Positions 1 through 5,265 are shown, counted from the stretch's first letter. The stretch: DNA of 5,265 nucleotides from Gemmatimonadota bacterium (GCA_016209995.1 JACQVC010000473.1:1-5265); one strand, 5' to 3'. Numbers and translations are program-made. The notes: a model not told the origin generated them from the sequence alone.

Positions 1-799
1 CCGTGCGGCGAACGAACGTGTCCAGCGCGTCACCCGTCACGGCTTCGACCACGAAGCCGAGCGCCATGAAGCCGATGTCACTGTAGACGGTGCTGTCCCC
101 GGGCGGGTATACGACGCGGAGCGCTGCAATGCCGCGCGCGTACTCATCGCGACCACGCAGCTCGCGCCAGAAGGGGCGGAAGGGCGGCAGCCCCGCTCGG
201 TGCAGGAGAAGCTGCCGGATCGTCACGGCTCCCTTCCCGCCGCCGCGCCACCACGGCAGATAGCGTGACACCGGCGCGTCCAGATCGACGCTACCGCGCT
301 CGGTCAGGATCATGAGAGCGGTGGCCGTGCCCACGATTTTCGTGAGCGAGGCCAGGTCGTAGAGGGAGGAGTCGGTGACCGGCGGGGAGCCGTCCGCCCA
401 GTCCAGGTGTCCGTAGCCCTGCAGGCGAACCAGGCGCCCCCGTCGGCCGATGGCCAGGGCGGCGCCTGGCGTCACGGAGTCGGCGATCGCCGCCCGGATC
501 AGGTTATCCACCCGCGCGAGCCGCTGCGGATCGAGACCGACCTGACTCGGCTCGACGACGGCCACGCTCTGCCGGGTGTCAGCGCCCGCAGGAAGGTTAC
601 CCGTGGAAGCGAAGGCCGGCAGCCATGCCTGCTTCAAGCTTGCCCTGGCCCCGGGCTCCGATGCCGGAACGCACGCCGCCACCACGACGATCCCGGCCAG
701 CAGCACCTGCGCGAACATCGCGACCCTGGCAGGCGGCTGAGGAACTACAATGGGTCGCGCGCCCCGCTCCATCTCGGCGTCGTTGCGATTGCGCTCCAT
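1..799 (-). CDS. Serine hydrolase, class C beta-lactamase / AmiE-like family, lipoprotein, C-terminus cut by window edge
   Basis: The first 266 codons are present, without a stop. The translation shows the class C beta-lactamase/penicillin-binding fold (Pfam Beta-lactamase): SLTK at residues 151-154 gives the nucleophile Ser151 and general base Lys154, HRAGLP at 200-205 is a variant of the usual HTSGLP, and YSD at 239-241 supplies the second-motif tyrosine, 88 residues after the serine as the family expects. The third motif (KTG/HxG) would lie beyond the window. A hydrophobic stretch, MFAQVLLAGIVVVAAC, ends in a lipobox-like VAAC with Cys43, so the protein is probably a lipoprotein acting outside the cytoplasm. 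I chose the ATG at 797-799 because GGAAAG lies 6 bases upstream; ATGs at 770-772 and 716-718 are alternatives. It follows the nagZ-like gene by 55 bases on the same strand. Bacillus subtilis AmiE (YbbE), an N-acetylmuramoyl-L-alanine amidase, belongs to this family and sits beside NagZ and NamZ, so that role is likely. An esterase, D-aminopeptidase or PBP4*-like activity cannot be excluded from sequence. Confidence 0.92.
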   Translation of the reverse strand, partial: MERNRNDAEMERGARPIVVPQPPARVAMFAQVLLAGIVVVAACVPASEPGARASLKQAWLPAFASTGNLPAGADTRQSVAVVEPSQVGLDPQRLARVDNLIRAAIADSVTPGAALAIGRRGRLVRLQGYGHLDWADGSPPVTDSSLYDLASLTKIVGTATALMILTERGSVDLDAPVSRYLPWWRGGGKGAVTIRQLLLHRAGLPPFRPFWRELRGRDEYARGIAALRVVYPPGDSTVYSDIGFMALGFVVEAVTGDALDTFVRRT

Positions 800-817
800 C
801 CGATGCTTTCCAGCATC
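797..817 (-). promoter_or_regulatory. Ribosome binding site in the loop of a small hairpin, next to the serine hydrolase start
   Basis: On the minus strand GATGCT (817-812) pairs perfectly with AGCATC (807-802). The four-base loop is GGAA, which fits the GNRA tetraloop pattern. The loop plus the first two bases of the 3' arm form GGAAAG, the only Shine-Dalgarno-like stretch before the ATG at 799-797, with 6 bases between them. The stem ends two bases before the start codon. It could modulate initiation of the downstream gene relative to nagZ; that is inference, and a 6-bp stem can arise by chance. Confidence 0.45.
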
Positions 818-854
818 CCCCCGAGCCCGTGCGAACCGTCCGTCGAACTGCTGC

Positions 855-2777
855 TCAGCGCTGCGGCTCAGCTCGACTCGGGCGCTGTATCCCGTCACCG
901 ATCTCGAAGAACGGCGGGATGCGAGTGGGAGTTCGTCCGCTGATCGGGAGCCTGCCGAGGAGTACCCGCGCCGCCGCCCGCTGACTCACCTCGGAAGGGC
1001 TCCACGCCAGCACGTAACTGCTGACCTCGGGAAATGCGCTGATCAGGTACGGGTTGCCAAAAGAAACCACGACGTGCCGCGTGCCTGCTTCGGCCAGTGC
1101 CGTAATGAACCGCGAGAACTCCGGGGGAACGGCGACGCTACCGCCTAAAGCGACGGCGACGACATAGGGCGAAACGATGACGAGATCGGCCATGCGGGAA
1201 TCGGCGAGGATGCGATCATAAACCTCGGCCGGCGTCTCGGGACCGACGTAGACCTCCCGCACCGCCGTATAGCGACTCCTCAGCTCGGCATGGAAGAAGC
1301 GTCCGGCCAGGAGGTTCGCCGCGCCGCGGTACGTAACGGACAGGATCGAGGCCCCGGCCGGAAGGCTCAGCGGCACGGTGCCCTTTTCATCGCGCAGAAG
1401 CGTGACGGATCGGTCCGCCGCCTGCTGGGCGACCTCCACATGTTCCGGAATGCCCACGACCCTGGGGATCGCCTCGATATCCACGTCACGGCGCAGGTGC
1501 AGACCCAGGCGCTGCTTGACGCGGAGGATTCTCAGGACGGACTGGTCGATGCGCTCTTCGCTGAGGCGGCCGCTGGCGACCGCGCCGACCAGCCCCTGGA
1601 TCGCCAGCTCGACGTCCGGCGGCATGAGCAGCACATCGGTTCCCGCCTCGACCGCCAGCACGGCCGCTTCTCTGCGGTCGTAGCGCCGGTCCACCGCGTA
1701 CATGTCCATCGCATCCGTCACGATGAGCCCGCCGAAGTCCAGGTCATCGCGCAGCAAGTCGGTCAGGATCCGCCGCGAGAGCGTAGACGGCACCACCTCC
1801 CCTCGCGTCAGGGCCGGGACCGCGATGTGCGCCGACATGATCGCACCGAGGCCCGCGTCGATGAGTTCGCGGAATGGCGCCAGCTCGACGGCATCGAGCC
1901 GTCGCCGGTCCACGTTGATCACGGGTAGGTCGAGGTGCGAATCGACGCCCGTGTCACCGTGGCCCGGAAAGTGCTTTCCCGTCGCGACGAGCCCGTAATC
2001 CTGGGCTCCGCGCACGTACGCGGCGCCCAGGCGCGCAACCAGCTCCGGATCTTCCCCGTACGAGCGCACGTTGATGATGGGGTTGTCCGGGTTGTTGTTG
2101 ACGTCCAGGACGGGCGCGAACGTCAGGTGGATCCCGACGGCGCGCGCCTCGAGCGCGGTGATGCGTCCCTGCTCGTACGCCAGTCCGGGTTCCCGCGTGG
2201 CGCCGAGAGCCATCTGGGTCGGGAACATGGTTGCGCCGCCCAGCACGATGCCGTTGGGCACGAAGACGGCGCCGAAGAGGCGGAAGCCGGCACCGGACTC
2301 GAGGTCTGCGCCCACGAGGAGAGGAAGGCGCGAGCGGCGCTGCAGCGCATTGAGCTTGACGGCTACCTCGGTGGGCGTCCCCACCGACATGATGATGCCG
2401 CCGACCTCGTATTGCTCGATGAGATCGCGCACACGTTCGGCCGCTTGGACGCCCTCGGGCACGTAGTCGCCGAGCACCCACGGCATGATCATCTGCGCGA
2501 CCTTCTGCCGCAGGGTGAGACGGTCGAGCACCGCCTCGGCCCAGTTCTCCGCAGTGGGATCGGGGGCAGGAGGATTCTGGTATTCAGTCTGCAGGTCGAG
2601 AGTGAGGGGGACGGGTAGGGGCTCGGGCGCCACGGACTCCACGGAGTCGCGCTGCGCCTGCGGAGGGGACGGCTGGGATGCCGGCTCCGGCCCGAGCCCC
2701 ACCCAGGAGCAAGCGATCGCCAGGGCAGCGGCTCCGGCCGCGGCCCCCATGGCACGACGGCGCAGCAGCGTCAGCAT
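855..2777 (-). CDS. nagZ: GH3 beta-N-acetylglucosaminidase, NagZ type, two-domain, predicted lipoprotein
   Basis: The 640-residue product is an exo-hydrolase predicted to remove non-reducing-end GlcNAc from muropeptides. The N-terminal GH3 barrel covers about residues 80-430. KHFPGHGDTGVDSH at 268-281 carries the Asp279-His281 dyad that serves as acid/base in the NagZ subgroup of GH3. TDAMDM at 354-359 supplies the nucleophile Asp355. FAPVLDVNNNP (220-230) is also typical. An alpha/beta C-terminal domain follows (about 450-615), as in Bacillus subtilis NagZ (YbbD, about 640 residues) and unlike the single-domain cytoplasmic enzyme of E. coli. The N-terminus reads MLTLLRRRAMG, then an Ala-rich core ending in AIAC, so Cys23 is the probable lipidation site; a Pro-rich linker leads to the barrel. 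The frame stays open to a GTG at 2888, but the ATG at 2777 puts the charged n-region first. No clear Shine-Dalgarno precedes it. Divergent from namZ; probably co-transcribed with the serine hydrolase. Another GH3 hexosaminidase specificity is possible. Confidence 0.93.
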   Translation of the reverse strand: MLTLLRRRAMGAAAGAAALAIACSWVGLGPEPASQPSPPQAQRDSVESVAPEPLPVPLTLDLQTEYQNPPAPDPTAENWAEAVLDRLTLRQKVAQMIMPWVLGDYVPEGVQAAERVRDLIEQYEVGGIIMSVGTPTEVAVKLNALQRRSRLPLLVGADLESGAGFRLFGAVFVPNGIVLGGATMFPTQMALGATREPGLAYEQGRITALEARAVGIHLTFAPVLDVNNNPDNPIINVRSYGEDPELVARLGAAYVRGAQDYGLVATGKHFPGHGDTGVDSHLDLPVINVDRRRLDAVELAPFRELIDAGLGAIMSAHIAVPALTRGEVVPSTLSRRILTDLLRDDLDFGGLIVTDAMDMYAVDRRYDRREAAVLAVEAGTDVLLMPPDVELAIQGLVGAVASGRLSEERIDQSVLRILRVKQRLGLHLRRDVDIEAIPRVVGIPEHVEVAQQAADRSVTLLRDEKGTVPLSLPAGASILSVTYRGAANLLAGRFFHAELRSRYTAVREVYVGPETPAEVYDRILADSRMADLVIVSPYVVAVALGGSVAVPPEFSRFITALAEAGTRHVVVSFGNPYLISAFPEVSSYVLAWSPSEVSQRAAARVLLGRLPISGRTPTRIPPFFEIGDGIQRPSRAEPQR

Positions 2778-2790
2778 GTCGAACGACTGG

Positions 2791-2804
2791 TTCGGGTGCC
2801 CGAA
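2791..2804. repeat. Perfect inverted repeat TTCGGG-TG-CCCGAA in the nagZ leader
   Basis: Six-base arms (2791-2796 and 2799-2804) are separated by TG. The repeat ends 13 bases before the nagZ start codon on the minus strand. Its size suits a half-turn operator for a dimeric regulator, or a short RNA hairpin in the nagZ leader that could cover the region where a ribosome binding site would be expected. No regulator gene is in the window, so the binding partner is unknown. Confidence 0.45.
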
Positions 2805-2824
2805 TTCCTGAGCGCGGCAGCGTT

Positions 2825-2864
2825 CACGAACCCGATCACGAAGAGGTGACGAACGTTGACGAAC
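2825..2864. repeat. Four ACGAA direct repeats at near-helical spacing, candidate operator
   Basis: ACGAA occurs at 2826-2830, 2838-2842, 2849-2853 and 2859-2863, so the copies start 12, 11 and 10 bases apart, close to one turn of the helix. The last two are longer identical copies, TGACGAAC at 2847-2854 and 2857-2864. The first copy lies within the inverted repeat GTTC-AC-GAAC (2822-2831). The last overlaps the TTGACG proposed as a -35 element. This arrangement would suit cooperative binding of a regulator to one face of the DNA; the function is inferred. Confidence 0.45.
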
Positions 2865-2884
2865 CTCGGTGGCGGCACGATGTT
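2856..2884 (+). promoter_or_regulatory. Possible sigma-70-type promoter for namZ
   Basis: TTGACG (2856-2861) matches the -35 consensus at 5 of 6 positions. It is followed after 17 bases by GATGTT (2879-2884), which matches the -10 consensus at only 3 of 6. Transcription from here would give a leader of about 90 bases before the namZ ATG, containing both GC hairpins or most of them. The -10 is weak and the host's sigma preferences are unknown. Confidence 0.27.
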
Positions 2885-2887
2885 CCA

Positions 2888-2942
2888 CGCCCGGCGTCGG
2901 GCGATGCCACCTCGATCACCTGTCGCCCGGCCAGCGCCGGGC
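2888..2942 (+). promoter_or_regulatory. Two GC hairpins with interchangeable arms in the namZ leader
   Basis: CGCCCG (2888-2893) pairs with CGGGCG (2898-2903) across the loop GCGT. GCCCGGC (2925-2931) pairs with GCCGGGC (2936-2942) across the loop CAGC. Both hairpins are perfect, with 6 and 7 base pairs. Because CGCCCGGC occurs in both left arms (2888-2895 and 2924-2931), the second arm (2898-2903) can instead pair with 2924-2929, and the first (2889-2895) with 2936-2942. The leader can therefore fold in mutually exclusive ways just upstream of the ribosome binding region. No run of T follows the second hairpin, so it is not a standard intrinsic terminator. A chance product of GC-rich sequence is possible. 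Confidence 0.4.
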
Positions 2943-2946
2943 AGAC

Positions 2947-2960
2947 GGAGACTCTTCTTG
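2947..2960 (+). promoter_or_regulatory. Shine-Dalgarno-like GGAG with TTG, alternative namZ start
   Basis: GGAG (2947-2950) stands 7 bases before an in-frame TTG (2958-2960), a good spacing. Starting there would add 8 residues before the ATG at 2982 and leave the lipoprotein signal intact. The ATG itself has only AGGA (2977-2980) one base upstream, which is too close for normal use. The TTG may therefore be the true start. Confidence 0.35.
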
Positions 2961-2981
2961 CAAGATATCTGCAGCCAGGAT

Positions 2982-4259
2982 ATGCCACAACGGCATTGGC
3001 TTCCCCTCGCCGCGCTCTTGACCCTCGCATTCGCGACGGCGGTCCTGACCGGATGCGAACCCGCGGCCGAGGAGCGGGCGTCGGCCGCCGCCAGCCGTGC
3101 CGCAGGCGCTGCGCGCGTGCGTCCGGGCATCGAGGTCCTCCTCGATGACTCGAGCCATCTGGTGCGCGGCCGGCGAGTCGGTTTGATCACGAACCAGACC
3201 GGCGTGTCGAGCGATGGCGTCAGCTCCATCGATCTCCTGGTCGCAGCCGACGGCATCGAGCTGGTAAAGCTGTTCGCACCAGAGCACGGGATTCGAGGCG
3301 CGGCGCCGCCGGGCGAAGTCATCGAGAACGCGGTGGACGAGCCGACGGGACTGCCGATCCTCTCCCTGTACGGCGATACTCGCAAGCCCACCCCCACGAT
3401 GCTCGCGGGACTCGATGCCCTCGTCTTCGACGTGCAGGATATCGGTACCCGCTACTACACCTATGTCTACACCATGGCGCTGGCGATGGAGGCGGCTGCG
3501 GAGGCGGGCGTGCGCTTCATCGTGCTCGACCGGCCGAACCCGCTGGGCGGCGATCACGTGCAGGGCAACGTGCTGGACCCGCAGTTCGCCTCGTTCGTCG
3601 GGATGTACCCGATTCCGATGCGCCACGGGATGACGGCCGGCGAGCTGGCTCGTCTGTTCAATCAGGAGTACGGCTTGGATGCGGAGCTCGCCGTGGTCCC
3701 GGCCTCGGGCTGGGAACGCCGACTCTGGTTCGACGAAACCGGGTTGAGCTGGCTGCCACCGTCGCCCAACATGCCGTCGCTGGAAAGCGCCACGCATTAT
3801 CCGGGCACCTGCCTCTTCGAGGGAACCAACCTCTCGGTCGGGCGCGGCACGGATGCCGCCTTCCAGCAGGTCGGCGCGCCCTGGCTGGACGGGCCGCAGC
3901 TCGCCGAGCGCCTGAACCGCTACGAGCTGCCGGGAATCCGCTTCGAGCCGGTCACGTTCACTCCTCGCGATCCGGCAGACGGGAAGTACAACGGCGTGGC
4001 AGTGCAGGGCGTGCGTTTCGTGGTCACGGACCGGCGCACCTACGATCCGACGGCCGCGGGTGTGGCGGCTCTCGTGGAAGCACGCGCGCTGACGGGGGAC
4101 CGGTGGGAATGGCGAGCCGACCACTTCGATCGTCTGGCCGGAACCGACCAGCTTCGCCTGCAGATCGAGGGGCGGCGCTCGCCGTCCGAGATACTGTCGG
4201 GCTGGGCGGAGCCACGCAACAGCTTCCAGCGCATTCGCGAGCGCTACCTGCTGTACTGA
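2982..4259 (+). CDS. namZ: DUF1343 exo-beta-N-acetylmuramidase NamZ (GH171), predicted lipoprotein
   Basis: The 425-residue product belongs to the DUF1343 family, whose Bacillus subtilis member NamZ (YbbC, about 414 residues) releases MurNAc from the non-reducing end of peptidoglycan fragments. Family landmarks are all visible: VGLITNQTG (66-74), the signature KLFAPEHGIRG (96-106) with Glu101 and His102 in the presumed catalytic motif, FDVQDIGTRYYTY (149-161), DRPNPLGG (183-190), PSPNMPS (260-266) and YPGTCLFEGTNLSVGRGT (273-290) with Glu280. The protein runs to the usual C-terminal domain and looks full length. The first 25 residues form a signal peptide with a textbook lipobox LTGC (Cys25), followed by an Ala-rich linker to about residue 46, so it is likely membrane-anchored outside the cytoplasm. 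The ATG at 2982 gives the cleanest signal peptide; TTG at 2958 has the better ribosome binding site, and the frame is open to TTG 2856. The gene is divergent from nagZ and leads a two-gene plus-strand unit. Confidence 0.93.
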   Translation: MPQRHWLPLAALLTLAFATAVLTGCEPAAEERASAAASRAAGAARVRPGIEVLLDDSSHLVRGRRVGLITNQTGVSSDGVSSIDLLVAADGIELVKLFAPEHGIRGAAPPGEVIENAVDEPTGLPILSLYGDTRKPTPTMLAGLDALVFDVQDIGTRYYTYVYTMALAMEAAAEAGVRFIVLDRPNPLGGDHVQGNVLDPQFASFVGMYPIPMRHGMTAGELARLFNQEYGLDAELAVVPASGWERRLWFDETGLSWLPPSPNMPSLESATHYPGTCLFEGTNLSVGRGTDAAFQQVGAPWLDGPQLAERLNRYELPGIRFEPVTFTPRDPADGKYNGVAVQGVRFVVTDRRTYDPTAAGVAALVEARALTGDRWEWRADHFDRLAGTDQLRLQIEGRRSPSEILSGWAEPRNSFQRIRERYLLY

Positions 4260-4267
4260 CTTCCACC

Positions 4268-4281
4268 GGAGGCGTGTCGTG
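4268..4281 (+). promoter_or_regulatory. Strong ribosome binding site fixing a GTG start
   Basis: GGAGG (4268-4272) lies 6 bases before GTG (4279-4281), in the 19-base gap after the namZ stop codon. It decides the start of the enolase-superfamily gene, which has no ATG near its conserved N-terminus. A GTG at 4274-4276 is out of frame. The absence of a promoter or terminator in this gap supports co-transcription with namZ. Confidence 0.8.
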
Positions 4282-5265
4282 AGGATCGAGAAGGTGAACT
4301 GCTGGGTCCTGCGTCTGCCGTTTTCCTATCCGCTCATGCCCGAGAGCCCGGTCCTGGTCGATTTTGTCGAGATCGAGGCGGCAGGCGGACTCCAGGGTCA
4401 CGCCATGTCGGCCTACCCCCTGCGCTGGGCGATCAAGGAGTTCATCACCCGGGAGGTCGCGCCGGCCATCGTGGGCATGGACGTGTTTCGCACGGAGGAA
4501 GTGCGCGAGAAGATGTTCTGGCAGCTCTCCAACAAGTACTTCGCGGCCACCTGGAGCTGCGCGGCGAGCCTGATCGACATCGCCCTCTGGGACATCAAGG
4601 GCAAGGCCCTGAACCAGCCCGTGTGGAAGCTGCTGGGCGGGGCGCACGAGCGGCTCCCGGTCTACATCACCTTCGGTCTGGGAACGTACACACAGGAGCA
4701 GCTCATTGAGGTCGCGAAGATCCTCATCGCGGACGGCCAGAACAGCCTCAAGATGGTCGTCGGCGCATCGGCGAAGCCCGTCGATGATATCTACGGCAAG
4801 CCGACCGACGCGGACATCCTGAACGACATCCGCCGCGTACGCGCGCTGCGCGAGGCCATCGGCCCGGACGTCGAGCTAATGATCGACGCGAACAAGAACT
4901 GTACGTATGTGCAAGCCCTGCGCATCGCGAAGGGCGTCGAGTCGTGCGACCTCACCTGGTTCGAGGATCCCGTCCTGCTGGCTGACCCCCGGGCCATGGC
5001 GCATCTCCGCCGCCAGACCACGATCCCGCTGGCGGCCGGCAGCACCGGCACGTCCGACCTCATCAACTTCCGGGAATATCTCATACAGGAAGCTGTCGAT
5101 TACGCGCAGCCCAACGTGCGCGACATCGGAGGCTACACGAATGGCGTCAAGGCGGCCGCGCTGGCCCAGGCGTTCGGCGTTCCGCTGTCCATGGGCGGCA
5201 ACTGGCCGCACATCAACATGCACCTGCACGGCGGCGTGGCGAACGGAGGCCGGGTGGAGTTCCAC
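4279..5265 (+). CDS. Enolase-superfamily protein (mandelate racemase/muconate lactonizing type), atypical active site, C-terminus cut by window edge
   Basis: 329 codons are present without a stop. Residues 1-125 form the capping domain, with the family phrase ALWDIKGKALNQPVWKLLGG at 102-121; the (beta/alpha)-barrel follows. Metal ligands Asp203 (MIDANKN) and Glu229 (WFEDP) are in place, 26 residues apart as in mandelate racemase. A further 26 residues on, where the third ligand Glu normally stands in a GE motif, the sequence is AAGSTG with Ser255. Around the catalytic K-x-K motif it reads KMVVG: Lys158 is kept and the second lysine is Val160. QPN-VRDIGG has Asn279 where mandelate racemase has catalytic Asp270. 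His311 (WPH) probably matches its His297, and Glu327 its Glu317. So the fold is clear but the reaction is not: it could be an acid-sugar dehydratase or racemase with altered chemistry, or a non-enzymatic relative. The L-Ala-D/L-Glu epimerases of peptide recycling belong to the same superfamily but have two catalytic lysine motifs not seen here. It follows namZ by 19 bases. Confidence 0.88.
   Translation, partial: MRIEKVNCWVLRLPFSYPLMPESPVLVDFVEIEAAGGLQGHAMSAYPLRWAIKEFITREVAPAIVGMDVFRTEEVREKMFWQLSNKYFAATWSCAASLIDIALWDIKGKALNQPVWKLLGGAHERLPVYITFGLGTYTQEQLIEVAKILIADGQNSLKMVVGASAKPVDDIYGKPTDADILNDIRRVRALREAIGPDVELMIDANKNCTYVQALRIAKGVESCDLTWFEDPVLLADPRAMAHLRRQTTIPLAAGSTGTSDLINFREYLIQEAVDYAQPNVRDIGGYTNGVKAAALAQAFGVPLSMGGNWPHINMHLHGGVANGGRVEFH

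Larger units (their letters stand above)
2778..2981. other. Divergent intergenic control region between nagZ and namZ
   Basis: These roughly 200 bases separate the start codons of nagZ (minus) and namZ (plus), so promoters for both arms should lie here. The stretch holds a 14-base inverted repeat, a row of ACGAA repeats, a weak plus-strand promoter candidate and two GC-rich hairpins, each entered separately. On the minus strand the best promoter-like pair I found is TTGTGG (2989-2984), 17 bases, then TATCTT (2966-2961), matching the sigma-70 consensus at 3 and 4 of 6 positions. This is too weak to annotate. I see no RNA gene or credible separate ORF here. Confidence 0.75.

Noticed and set aside
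800..975. Open frame continuing upstream of the serine hydrolase start into nagZ
   Set aside because: The extension overlaps the end of nagZ in another frame, is Arg/Ser-rich and adds no domain. The signal peptide marks the real N-terminus near 797-716.
407..1148. Plus-strand frames at 407-943, 625-984 and 750-1148
   Set aside because: They lie opposite the serine hydrolase start and the nagZ 3' end, which have strong motif support. Compositions are Pro/Arg-rich and show no ribosome binding site.
1290..2618. Plus-strand open frames of 212 and 227 codons (1290-1928, 1935-2618) opposite nagZ
   Set aside because: They are Arg-, His- and Asp-rich with no recognisable fold, and mirror the codons of the GH3 gene.
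2925..2942. Intrinsic terminator
   Set aside because: The 7-bp GC hairpin is strong, but the following bases on the plus strand (AGACGGAGACTCTTC) contain no T run, and the minus side lacks one too.
2916..4124. A 402-codon open frame on the minus strand opposite namZ
   Set aside because: It is antisense to a clear DUF1343 gene, shows no family motif, and long antisense frames are expected in DNA this rich in GC.
4024..5265. Minus-strand frames at 4024-4647, 4791-5084 and 4876-5265
   Set aside because: All are opposite the enolase-superfamily gene or the end of namZ and look like shadows of their codon bias.
4279..5265. L-Ala-D/L-Glu epimerase, which would fit peptide recycling
   Set aside because: That group has a full K-x-K motif, a third acidic metal ligand and a second C-terminal lysine motif. 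This protein has KMV, Ser255 and a WPH histidine motif of the mandelate-racemase side instead.
1..5265. CRISPR array, tRNA, rRNA, insertion sequence or phage genes
   Set aside because: No spaced repeat array, cloverleaf-like element, transposase motif or terminal inverted repeats were seen on either strand.

Overview
The window is GC-rich, tightly packed bacterial DNA from an unidentified genome. All four protein genes look genuine. Three of them begin with a lipoprotein-type signal peptide. The base composition, the lipoprotein habit and the gene set would suit a Gram-negative-type lineage such as Gemmatimonadota or Acidobacteriota. That placement is only an impression; nothing in the window fixes the taxon.

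Layout: on the minus strand, reading leftward from about 2777, lie a two-domain GH3 beta-N-acetylglucosaminidase of the NagZ type (855-2777) and, after a 55-base gap, a serine hydrolase of the class C beta-lactamase/AmiE type that runs off the left edge (1-799). On the plus strand, reading rightward, lie a DUF1343 protein (2982-4259), the family of the exo-beta-N-acetylmuramidase NamZ (GH171), and, 19 bases later, an enolase-superfamily protein of the mandelate racemase/muconate lactonizing type that runs off the right edge (4279-5265). The two arms diverge from a control region of about 200 bases (2778-2981). It holds a 14-base inverted repeat, four ACGAA repeats spaced about one helical turn apart, a possible promoter, and two GC-rich hairpins whose arms can also pair with each other.

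NamZ, NagZ and an AmiE-like serine hydrolase are the enzymes encoded by ybbC, ybbD and ybbE of the Bacillus subtilis muropeptide-rescue cluster. Together they would strip MurNAc and GlcNAc from the non-reducing ends of peptidoglycan fragments and remove the peptide from MurNAc. Here all three appear to be exported and lipid-anchored, so the breakdown would happen outside the cytoplasm. The cytoplasmic part of the pathway (MurQ, MurP, NagA, NagB and similar) is not in the window.

The least explained gene is the enolase-superfamily one. It sits close behind namZ with a good ribosome binding site. By alignment from memory it lacks three of the usual catalytic or metal-binding residues of its family. 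The regulatory structures in the divergent region, and a GNRA-capped hairpin that presents the ribosome binding site of the serine hydrolase, are further points worth testing.
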